Assembly: GCA_910585525.1 (NCBI GenBank)
Contig: CAJUFR010000013.1
Span: 1-57,362, forward strand
Direction: 5' to 3'
DNA length: 57,362 nt
Origin: an uncultured Angelakisella sp.
GTDB lineage: Bacteria > Bacillota > Clostridia > Oscillospirales > Ruminococcaceae
Under the pieces are notes generated by a model. The model was not told the DNA's origin, searched no databases, and was given only the letters and a program-made list of their open reading frames with translations. Positions 1-6,044 of this stretch are shown here, piece after piece. The stretch's first letter is position 1. Each line of letters opens with the position of its first letter. Made by a program: the position numbers and the translations under genes.

Positions 1-127
1 GGATGATGCAGGCAGGGCGAGGGATTTTTTCGTCCTGCAAGGCAAAGATCCGCAGTCAATACTTGGTGTATTGCAAGGATCTTTAACGCAGCAGGGCGGA
101 AAAAGACCCGGCCTGACTGCGTTAGAC
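1..127. repeat. Long imperfect palindrome (intergenic repeat candidate)
   Basis: The first ~127 bases fold on themselves around a centre at about position 65. The inner stem is CAATAC (57-62) with GTATTG (68-73). Next come AAAGATCC (44-51) with GGATCTTT (77-84), CCTGC (34-38) with GCAGG (91-95), GGG (21-23) with CCC (107-109), and GCAG (8-11) with CTGC (117-120). Mismatched segments lie between these blocks. The left end may continue outside the window. No coding potential is evident. The size and form fit a dispersed intergenic palindromic element, but a second copy cannot be seen here, so the repeat status is an inference. Confidence 0.6.
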
Positions 128-199
128 GGTTGTGAATACAGGTTCTAATACAGGACAAAATGTCCATCTATCCAAGAGATAAGCGAGGAAACAAAAACC

Positions 200-625
200 A
201 TGTATGAAGAAAACCTTCTGGAGGAGATCTACCAGAACGCCAATACCGGCATCTATTCCATCGACACCCTGCTGCCCAAGGTGGAGGATACCAGCATCTC
301 CGCCGAACTCATCACCCACCAGGCCAAGCTGGCCCAGATCGCCCGCACCGCCCGGCAGATGATGGCCCAGCGGCATATGGAGATCACCGAGGCCGGGCCG
401 GTGTCCAAAATGGGCATCTGGACCGGGGTGCAGATGAACACCCTGATGGATAACTCTGCCTCCCACATCGCCGACATGGTCATCAAGGGGGACACCATGG
501 GCATCACCAAAATGACCCGGGAACTGAACCAATCGGTGGTGGAGGACCCCCGTATCCGGGAACTGGGTGAGGAACTGGTGAACACCCAGCGGCGAAACAT
601 TGAAATACTGAAAAAATACCTTTGA
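200..625 (+). CDS. Unknown small helical protein (ferritin-like bundle possible)
   Basis: This encodes a 141-residue soluble protein with no signal peptide or membrane segment. The sequence is almost wholly amphipathic helix. It contains several Met and His residues in the middle (for example RQMMAQRHMEI around 52-62) and ends in a charged helix. The pattern suggests a four-helix bundle of the ferritin-like or DUF2383-like kind, but I do not recognise a defined family and no metal-binding motif is convincing. The ATG at 200 follows GAGGA at about 184-188. The next gene begins 20 bases after its stop, so the two are probably co-transcribed. The palindrome at 1-127 lies just upstream, and I found no clear promoter between them. 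Confidence 0.75.
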   Translation: MYEENLLEEIYQNANTGIYSIDTLLPKVEDTSISAELITHQAKLAQIARTARQMMAQRHMEITEAGPVSKMGIWTGVQMNTLMDNSASHIADMVIKGDTMGITKMTRELNQSVVEDPRIRELGEELVNTQRRNIEILKKYL

Positions 626-645
626 ACCAAAGGAGCGTGTCTGTT

Positions 646-858
646 ATGTGCCACAGAAAGCCAAAGCCCGGGGAGAAGGACGGCACCCTTTATCTCCACG
701 GCAACCAGGCCACCATCGACCAGGAGGACCGGTCCGGCCACGCCTATGTCACCAACGCCCTGACACAGTACGACATCCCCACCGGGGAGGGCTGGTCGGA
801 GGAAAGCAACCTGGCGGTGGAGGACGCCAAGCGCCGGGTGGACCAAAACCGCAAGTAG
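646..858 (+). CDS. Unknown small protein, 70 aa
   Basis: This is a small hydrophilic protein of 70 residues beginning MCHRKPKPGEKDGTLYL. A longer reading frame opens with TTG at 622, but AGGAG at 631-635 lies ten bases before the ATG at 646, so I place the start there. It is rich in charged residues and has no membrane segment and no family motif that I recognise. It lies 20 bases downstream of the preceding helical-bundle gene on the same strand and ends tail-to-tail against the HHH protein at 859. A function cannot be assigned. Confidence 0.65.
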   Translation: MCHRKPKPGEKDGTLYLHGNQATIDQEDRSGHAYVTNALTQYDIPTGEGWSEESNLAVEDAKRRVDQNRK

Positions 859-1260
859 CTACCAAACCTCCACATAGACGTAGTCCCGCAGTTCCTCCAG
901 CTTCTTTTCCCCGATGCCCTTGATCTGGATCAACTCATCCACCGAGGTAAAGCCGCCGTGCTGGTCCCGGTAGTCCATGATCCGCTGGGCCAGCACCTCC
1001 CCGATCCCCGGCAGCTGCATCAACTCCAGCCGGGAGGCGGTGTTCAACTCGGTGGCCGACAGCTTCAAAAACTCCTCCAGGGTCAGGGCCTCGATGGGGA
1101 TGGGCGGCTTGACGTTGGGCAGGAAGGTGGGGTCAAAGAGGGTCCGCCAACCCATGGTCAGCCCAAAGGCCACCAAAAGGTAGGCGTACAGCATGACAGC
1201 CATCCCGTCGGTCCCCCGCCGTCTCCTCCGTGCCACAGGCTTCCCCTCCCCTTCCCCCAT
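859..1260 (-). CDS. ComEA-like helix-hairpin-helix DNA-binding protein
   Basis: The C-terminal ~65 residues are a tandem helix-hairpin-helix domain of the ComEA type: LNTASRLELMQLPGIGEVLA, then a second hairpin ending IKGIGEKKLEELRDYV. The N-terminal part has an RRRRR stretch and then one hydrophobic segment (AVMLYAYLLVAFGLTMGW), so the protein is probably membrane-anchored with the HHH domain outside. ComEA binds incoming DNA during competence. This copy is short (~133 aa), and the comEC channel gene that often follows comEA is not here. An upstream ATG at 1290 would place the start inside the terminator at 1270-1308, so I prefer 1260; an ATG at 1203 is also possible. No strong ribosome binding site supports either. 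Confidence 0.75.
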   Translation of the reverse strand: MGEGEGKPVARRRRRGTDGMAVMLYAYLLVAFGLTMGWRTLFDPTFLPNVKPPIPIEALTLEEFLKLSATELNTASRLELMQLPGIGEVLAQRIMDYRDQHGGFTSVDELIQIKGIGEKKLEELRDYVYVEVW

Positions 1261-1269
1261 AAATGGACC

Positions 1270-1308
1270 AAAGGCCCCGCGCTGGAGCAAGGACAGCGCG
1301 GGGCCTTT
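1270..1308 (-). terminator. Strong terminator after transketolase
   Basis: An 11-bp GC-rich stem pairs 1273-1283 (GGCCCCGCGCT) with 1295-1305 and is flanked by A/T triplets on each side. It lies directly downstream of the transketolase stop on the minus strand. A second hairpin sits between it and the gene (1312-1320 with 1331-1339). The U-tract is short (three U), so some readthrough into the HHH gene is possible. Confidence 0.75.
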
Positions 1309-1350
1309 GCCGGTCGCCGATCTTTACACTTCGGCGATCGGTACAGCTTC

Positions 1351-2301
1351 TTACTTGGTTTTCAGCGCCAGGGCGCGCTTCGCCTCGGCGGCGATGTTTT
1401 CGCTGCAAAGGCCGTACTCCTTCAGCAGTTCCCCGCCCTTGCCGGAGTGGCCGAAGCTGTCCTTGATGCCGATGCGGACCACCGGCACCGGGCACTCCTC
1501 CCCGATGGCCTCGGCCACAGCGGCCCCCAGGCCGCCGATGACCGAGTGCTCCTCGGCAGTGACCAGGGCGCCGGTCTCTTTGGCGGCCTTTACCACCAGT
1601 TCCCGGTCCAGGGGCTTAATGGTGTGGATGTTGATGACCCGGGTGGAGATACCTTCGGCGGCCAGGGCTTCGGCGGCCAGCACCGCCTCGTAGACCAGGA
1701 TGCCGGTGGCGATGATGGTGACGTCGCTCCCCTCCCGGAGGGTGACCCCCTTGCCCATCTGGAACCGGTAGTCCGGGCCGTTGAACACCGGGGCGGCCAG
1801 GCGGCCGAACCGCAGGTAGACCGGCCCGTTGTACTCGGCGGCGGCCAGCACGGCGGCCTGGGCCTCCACGTCGTCGGCGGGGTTGATGATGGTCATGCCG
1901 GGGATGGTGCGCATCAGTGCGATATCCTCGTTGCACTGGTGGGTGGCCCCGTCCTCCCCCACCGAGACACCGGCGTGGGTGGCCCCGATCTTGACGTTAA
2001 GGTGGGGGTAACCGATGGAGTTGCGCACCTGCTCAAAGGCCCGGCCGGCGGCGAACATGGCGAAGGTGCTGGCAAAGGGGATAAGGCCGCAGGTGGAGGC
2101 ACCGGCAGCGGCCACCATCATGTTGGCCTCGGCGATGCCGCAGTCAAAGAACCGCTCCGGGCAGGCCTTTTTGAAGGTACCGGTCTTGGTGGCCCCCGCC
2201 AGGTCGGCGTCAAAGACGATGACCTTATCGTTCATCCCGGCCAGCTTGGCCAGGGCCTCGCCGTAGCTTTCCCGGGTGGCTTTTTTCTTCATCTCAGCCA
2301 T
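1351..2301 (-). CDS. tkt: Transketolase, C-terminal subunit
   Basis: This is the second half of a split transketolase: a TPP-pyrimidine-binding domain (about 5-165) and a C-terminal domain (about 185-305). The likely catalytic glutamate lies in GIAEANM near residue 58. GEDGATHQ and the C-terminal GHSGKGGELL segment are typical. With the N-terminal subunit it transfers two-carbon ketol units in the non-oxidative pentose phosphate pathway, in the cytoplasm. The ATG at 2301 is preceded by GGAGGTG at a seven-base distance. It begins just after the stop of the N-terminal subunit gene, so translation is coupled and the two subunits are made together. Two-gene transketolases of about 280 and 310 residues are common in Clostridia. 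A strong terminator follows. Confidence 0.95.
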   Translation of the reverse strand: MAEMKKKATRESYGEALAKLAGMNDKVIVFDADLAGATKTGTFKKACPERFFDCGIAEANMMVAAAGASTCGLIPFASTFAMFAAGRAFEQVRNSIGYPHLNVKIGATHAGVSVGEDGATHQCNEDIALMRTIPGMTIINPADDVEAQAAVLAAAEYNGPVYLRFGRLAAPVFNGPDYRFQMGKGVTLREGSDVTIIATGILVYEAVLAAEALAAEGISTRVINIHTIKPLDRELVVKAAKETGALVTAEEHSVIGGLGAAVAEAIGEECPVPVVRIGIKDSFGHSGKGGELLKEYGLCSENIAAEAKRALALKTK

Positions 2302-2302
2302 G

Positions 2303-3139
2303 TTACAGCACCTCCTCGATCTTGGCCAGGTCGGCCATAGCGGTCTCGTACTGCTCCGCGTTGGGGGCGGAGCCGTGCCAGCTGGCCTTGTTCTCCATAA
2401 AGGAGATCCCCTTGCCCTTTACCGTCTTGGCGATGATGGCAGTGGGCCTGCCCTTCACCGTCTTTGCCTGCCGGACAGCGGCCTCGATCTGGTCGAAGTC
2501 GTGGCCGTCGATGACGATGACCTCAAAGCCGAAGGCCCTGAACTTCTCGTCGATGGGATAGGGGGAGCAGACGTCCTGGATATTCCCGTCGATCTGCAGC
2601 CCGTTGTTGTCGATGATATAGCAGAGGTTATCCAGCTTGTAGTGGGCGGAGAACATGGCGGATTCCCATACCTCTCCCTCCTGGAGTTCCCCGTCCCCCA
2701 GGATGGCGTAGACCCGGTAGTCCTTGCCGGTGACCTTCCCCGCCAGGGCGATGCCTGCGGCGGCGGAGACCCCCTGCCCCAGGCTGCCGGCGGTGAAGTC
2801 CACCCCGGGGGCCTTGTTCAGGTCCGGGTGCCCCTGGAGACGGGAACCCACCCGGCGGAAGGTCTTTAACTCATCCCAGGGGAAGAAGCCCTTCTGCGCC
2901 AAAGCGGCATATAAAGCGGGACAGACATGGCCCTTGGAGAGCACCAGGCGGTCCCGGTCCTCCCACTTGGGGTCCTGGGTGTCCACCCGCAGTTCCTCCT
3001 GGTAGAGGTAGGTCATCACGTCGGCGATGGAAAGGGAGCCGCCGGGATGGCCGGACTGGGCGGAGTACACCTCCTCGATGATGCCCTTCCGCACCTGGTT
3101 CGCCGCCTTTGCAAGCTGCTTGCGCCGTTCTTCGTTCAT
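2303..3139 (-). CDS. tkt: Transketolase, N-terminal subunit
   Basis: This is the thiamine-pyrophosphate-binding half of a split transketolase (278 aa; the fused enzyme is about 650). The TPP/Mg motif runs from GDGELQEGEVWE (148 onward) to DNNG (177-180). The conserved QSGHPGGSLS (28-37), SKGH (68-71) and TAGSLGQG (117-124) are all present. It pairs with the C-terminal subunit encoded immediately downstream. The start is supported by AAGGAGGAAA before the ATG at 3139. The 57-base gap to the upstream Ntn-hydrolase gene holds a small GCCCCT/AGGGGC hairpin without a U-tract. I found no convincing promoter there. Confidence 0.95.
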   Translation of the reverse strand: MNEERRKQLAKAANQVRKGIIEEVYSAQSGHPGGSLSIADVMTYLYQEELRVDTQDPKWEDRDRLVLSKGHVCPALYAALAQKGFFPWDELKTFRRVGSRLQGHPDLNKAPGVDFTAGSLGQGVSAAAGIALAGKVTGKDYRVYAILGDGELQEGEVWESAMFSAHYKLDNLCYIIDNNGLQIDGNIQDVCSPYPIDEKFRAFGFEVIVIDGHDFDQIEAAVRQAKTVKGRPTAIIAKTVKGKGISFMENKASWHGSAPNAEQYETAMADLAKIEEVL

Positions 3140-3196
3140 AGCGTTTCCTCCTTATCTGACGCTGCCCCTATGAAGGGGCGGTGTGTTATGCCTGTT

Positions 3197-3889
3197 TCAG
3201 GGCTCCAGCCGATGCTGCCCGATCTTATCCCACTGCTGTTTTTCGCACCAGTAGACACAGCTTTCCCCCGGGTCGAACACCATGGAGACCACGGTGGGGC
3301 AGACGGTCTGTGCGGTGGCCTTTAGGATATCGAAGCAGCCGGGGACGTCCAACCGGGCCCCCACCTGTTCCAGCAGTTCCACCGCCGTGTTGTACCGGTC
3401 CCAGCCCATCCAGGGGTGCTGCTCCCGGTCCCCCTTGAAGGGGGAAAAGTTGGTGACCACCGAAAAAGCGGGCCGCTCCTGGTAGCTGTATCCCTGGCCG
3501 GGGACGACCTGCAACACGTTCCCTTCCCGGTCGGAATACTGGGCCTGGTAGGTGACGCCGGGCAGGCTGGATATCCTGTCCCCCTCCCCCAGCCGCCGCC
3601 GGACCTCCTCCAGGGTGGTGTTCCCCAGCAGCAGGTCGATGTTGGTGGCGGGGAGGGTGGGGCGGTCCGGTCCGGCGGGGTCGCTCCTGCTGTCGTAGGG
3701 CCAGCAGGTGGGCATATTGATAAACTCCCCCCGGCTGTTGGCCCCGAACAGCGGCAGCCACTGGCCGTTGTCGTAAATGTCGATGGAGACCCGCTCCTTT
3801 AGGACGGTCACCCGGTATTCCATATCTAAAATATCCAGATTCCAACCGATGAGGGTCTTTCCCCGGTTGGACACGATGCTGGTACACAT
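3197..3889 (-). CDS. Ntn hydrolase, choloylglycine hydrolase/acyltransferase-like
   Basis: The protein (230 aa) starts MCTSIV, so removal of Met1 would expose Cys2 as the nucleophile. This is typical of N-terminal-nucleophile amidases of the penicillin V acylase, bile-salt hydrolase and acyl-CoA:6-APA acyltransferase groups. Other matching landmarks are GWNLD (15-19), VTNFSPF near 145, WDRYNTAVELL near 164 and TVVSMVFDP close to the C-terminus, resembling the TNH/R motifs of the AAT-like branch. It is shorter than typical bile-salt hydrolases (about 320 aa) and has no signal peptide. The substrate cannot be told from sequence: a linear amide, N-acyl amino acid or peptide are options. It follows an unknown gene by eight bases, suggesting co-transcription. 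Confidence 0.75.
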   Translation of the reverse strand: MCTSIVSNRGKTLIGWNLDILDMEYRVTVLKERVSIDIYDNGQWLPLFGANSRGEFINMPTCWPYDSRSDPAGPDRPTLPATNIDLLLGNTTLEEVRRRLGEGDRISSLPGVTYQAQYSDREGNVLQVVPGQGYSYQERPAFSVVTNFSPFKGDREQHPWMGWDRYNTAVELLEQVGARLDVPGCFDILKATAQTVCPTVVSMVFDPGESCVYWCEKQQWDKIGQHRLEP

Positions 3890-3897
3890 AGCTGCTC

Positions 3898-4551
3898 CTA
3901 TTCTCCGGCGAACAACCCCTGGAACACCTCCAGCGTCTCCGGGCTCATCCGCCGGGTGGACTGGAGGCTCATGGCCAGGATGCCGCCGTTTTTATCCAAT
4001 ATGAGGGCCTTTTCCTTGCTTTTGGGGTGGCCGAACCGCAGGTCCGGCACCAACTCCGGCGGGACGGGCCGGGGAAGGATACTGCTGCCGTGGTCCCCCC
4101 ACGCCGCCCACTGGGAGCAGCAGTTGAAGGGCTCCTGGTGCTTTAGGTGGGGCTTCGGCACCTGCTCCGACAGGGGGATGACCTTGACACCCTCCGGCAG
4201 GTCCTCCGGGCGGTAGTAATGCTTACCGCGATAGCCCCAATAATGATAGTTCCCGCCGCCATCCCATTCCAGGGCCACCCCCTCCGGGATCAGGGCGCCG
4301 TATTCTCCTCCCAGCTCCCGGATGCAGTAATCAAAGGCGGGCTCCCGGTGCTCCACCGGCAGCCGGGCCATGACATACAGCTGCTTTTTGATGAGGGTGA
4401 CAGGAAAGATCACATCCCCCACTTTGACGGAGGCGATGGAAGGCATCCGGGCGTGGATGCTTCCCAGCACCACCTTGACAGGGCCGGTGTCCCCCGCCTT
4501 TTGCAGTTCCTTCACCCGGTCCTGGGGCCAGTAGACGATATATCCGGCCAT
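3898..4551 (-). CDS. Unknown protein, 217 aa
   Basis: The protein begins MAGYIVYWPQDRVKEL. The ATG at 4551 is chosen because GGAGG lies nine bases upstream; the much longer open frame running to 5385 is a shadow of the pseudouridine synthase gene. The first ~80 residues (VVLGSIHARMPSIASVKVGD then an FPVTLIKK strand) look like a beta-rich barrel, perhaps PUA- or EVE-like, but this is only an impression. The middle is rich in Trp, Tyr and Gly. Near residue 145 there is an NCCSQW pair of cysteines. No membrane segment is present. It sits between an RNA-modifying enzyme and an Ntn hydrolase in the same direction. Confidence 0.7.
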   Translation of the reverse strand: MAGYIVYWPQDRVKELQKAGDTGPVKVVLGSIHARMPSIASVKVGDVIFPVTLIKKQLYVMARLPVEHREPAFDYCIRELGGEYGALIPEGVALEWDGGGNYHYWGYRGKHYYRPEDLPEGVKVIPLSEQVPKPHLKHQEPFNCCSQWAAWGDHGSSILPRPVPPELVPDLRFGHPKSKEKALILDKNGGILAMSLQSTRRMSPETLEVFQGLFAGE

Positions 4552-4577
4552 GGCTTTTTCCTCCCCTGTTCCTTGGT

Positions 4578-5486
4578 TTACTCCCCCAGCTGTTCCAGCG
4601 CCGCCATAAAATACCCTGGCAGGGTCGAGGTGAAGGACATCGTCTCCCCTGTTCCCGGGTGGACAAAGCCGATGCTCCGGGCGTGGAGGCATTGGCCCTT
4701 TGTGTCGATTGCTGGCTTTTTGGGCCCGTAGACCACGTCCCCCAGCACCGGGTGGCCCAGGTAGGCGCAGTGGACCCGTATCTGGTGGGTGCGGCCTGTC
4801 TCCAGGCGGCATTTTACATGGGAAAAGCCAGAGTGCTCCGCCAGCACCGTGAAATGGGTGACGGCGTTTTTTGCGTTCTTCTGGGTGACGCACATCTTCT
4901 TCCGGTCGGCGGGGCTGCGGCCGATGGGGGCGTCCACCGTGAAGTTCTCCTCCCGGAAGCGCCCGTGGACGATGGTCTCGTACTCCCGGGTAAAGGTGTG
5001 GGCCTTGATCTGCTCCGCCAGCCCCTGGTGGGCCTTGTCGTTTTTCGCCACCATCAGCAGGCCGCTGGTGTCCTTGTCGATGCGGTGGACGATGCCGGGG
5101 CGGATCACCCCGTTGATGCCGGAAAGGGAGCCCTTGCAGTGGTGCAGCAGGGCGTTCACCAGGGTGCCGGTGTAGTTCCCCGGGGCGGGGTGGACCACCA
5201 TCCCCTTGGGCTTGTTGACCACCAGCAGCCAGTCGTCCTCGTAGACGATATCCAGGGGGATGTCCTCCGGCAGCACCTCCAGTTCCACCGGGTCGGGGAG
5301 GGTGACCGTCACCACGTCCCCGGGGCGGAGCAACTGCTTTTTCCCCGCCGGCCGGCCGTTGACCAGCACCCCGCCGCCCTGGCAAAGGCCCTGGGCGGCG
5401 GTGCGGCTCAGTTCCTCCAGCTGCCGGGAGATGGCCTTATCCAGCCGCTGGTCCTCCTCCCCGGCGGTAAAGGTCAGCTGTCGCAT
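4578..5486 (-). CDS. rluD: RluD-family pseudouridine synthase
   Basis: This 302-residue enzyme has an N-terminal S4 RNA-binding domain (about 12-75) followed by an RluA/RluD catalytic domain. The signature HRIDKDTSGLL carries the catalytic aspartate at about residue 137. It isomerises uridine to pseudouridine, probably in 23S rRNA. The exact sites are not predictable, and the Bacillus counterpart in this position is YlyB. Its start overlaps the end of lspA by 13 bases and there is no strong ribosome binding site, so translation is probably coupled to lspA. The order ileS-lspA-rluD next to the division cluster is conserved in Firmicutes. Confidence 0.93.
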   Translation of the reverse strand: MRQLTFTAGEEDQRLDKAISRQLEELSRTAAQGLCQGGGVLVNGRPAGKKQLLRPGDVVTVTLPDPVELEVLPEDIPLDIVYEDDWLLVVNKPKGMVVHPAPGNYTGTLVNALLHHCKGSLSGINGVIRPGIVHRIDKDTSGLLMVAKNDKAHQGLAEQIKAHTFTREYETIVHGRFREENFTVDAPIGRSPADRKKMCVTQKNAKNAVTHFTVLAEHSGFSHVKCRLETGRTHQIRVHCAYLGHPVLGDVVYGPKKPAIDTKGQCLHARSIGFVHPGTGETMSFTSTLPGYFMAALEQLGE

Positions 5487-5986
5487 GGCGGGTCGTTGGC
5501 CTGGGCGGCGTTGGGCTCCCCCTCCGCCAGGGGCTGTTTTCCCTCGATGAACAGGATGTAGAAGGCCAGCAGGAAGGTGCCGACACAGACGCAGATATCC
5601 GCCAGGTTGAAGATGGGGAAATTGATGGGCTCAAAGTAGATATAATCCACCACGAACCCGCCGGCATGGAGGGCCCGGTCGATGAGGTTGCCCAGCCCCC
5701 CCGCCACGATAAGGGTGACGGCGGTCCGCAGCAGCCGCCCCTGGAGCCGCTTGGTCACCAGGGCGTAGAGCAGCCCGGCGATGACCACCCCGGTGACCCC
5801 CAACAGCAGCCACCGCTGCCCCTGGAGGATGCCCCAGGCGGCGCCAAAATTCTCGTGGTAATACAGGCTGAGGACGTTGGGAATGATGTCGATGGAGGTC
5901 AAGGGCTTCAACACCTCCTGGGCCCACAGCTTGATCAGCTGATCCCCCGCCACCAGCAGCCCGGCTAACAGTAAATATCCTATCAT
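5474..5986 (-). CDS. lspA: Lipoprotein signal peptidase II
   Basis: LspA is the membrane aspartyl protease that removes signal peptides from diacylglyceryl-modified prolipoproteins. The 170-residue protein has four hydrophobic segments. The catalytic aspartates are at about 103 (GNLIDR) and 130 (NLADICV), and the conserved NFGAAWGIL lies near 46-54. I place the start at ATG 5986, because the open frame beyond it (to 6163) runs through the hairpin and the ileS end. The C-terminal ~25 residues are a hydrophilic tail that overlaps the pseudouridine synthase start. A lipoprotein with a clear lipobox, encoded at 52429 in this window, would be a substrate. Confidence 0.94.
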   Translation of the reverse strand: MIGYLLLAGLLVAGDQLIKLWAQEVLKPLTSIDIIPNVLSLYYHENFGAAWGILQGQRWLLLGVTGVVIAGLLYALVTKRLQGRLLRTAVTLIVAGGLGNLIDRALHAGGFVVDYIYFEPINFPIFNLADICVCVGTFLLAFYILFIEGKQPLAEGEPNAAQANDPPCDS

Positions 5987-5999
5987 GAAAGACCTCGCA

Positions 6000-6037
6000 A
6001 AAGGCTGCGGAGCCTTGTCGTTCCGCAGCCTCCTTTT
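6000..6037 (-). terminator. Terminator-like hairpin between ileS and lspA
   Basis: GGCTGCGGA (6003-6011) pairs with TCCGCAGCC (6022-6030). Read on the minus strand it follows the ileS stop and ends in UUUUGCG. The opposite side carries a longer run of T (6034-6040), but no plus-strand gene ends here. It probably separates the ileS operon from lspA-rluD at least partly. Confidence 0.65.
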
Positions 6038-6044
6038 TTTGTCA

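Noticed and set aside
3160..3180. GCCCCT/AGGGGC hairpin before the transketolase genes as a terminator
   Set aside because: Short stem and no U-tract on the minus strand.
3898..5385. Single 495-residue protein covering the unknown gene and the pseudouridine synthase region
   Set aside because: The first half is an out-of-frame shadow of the RluD-type gene; a good start with ribosome binding site lies at 4551.
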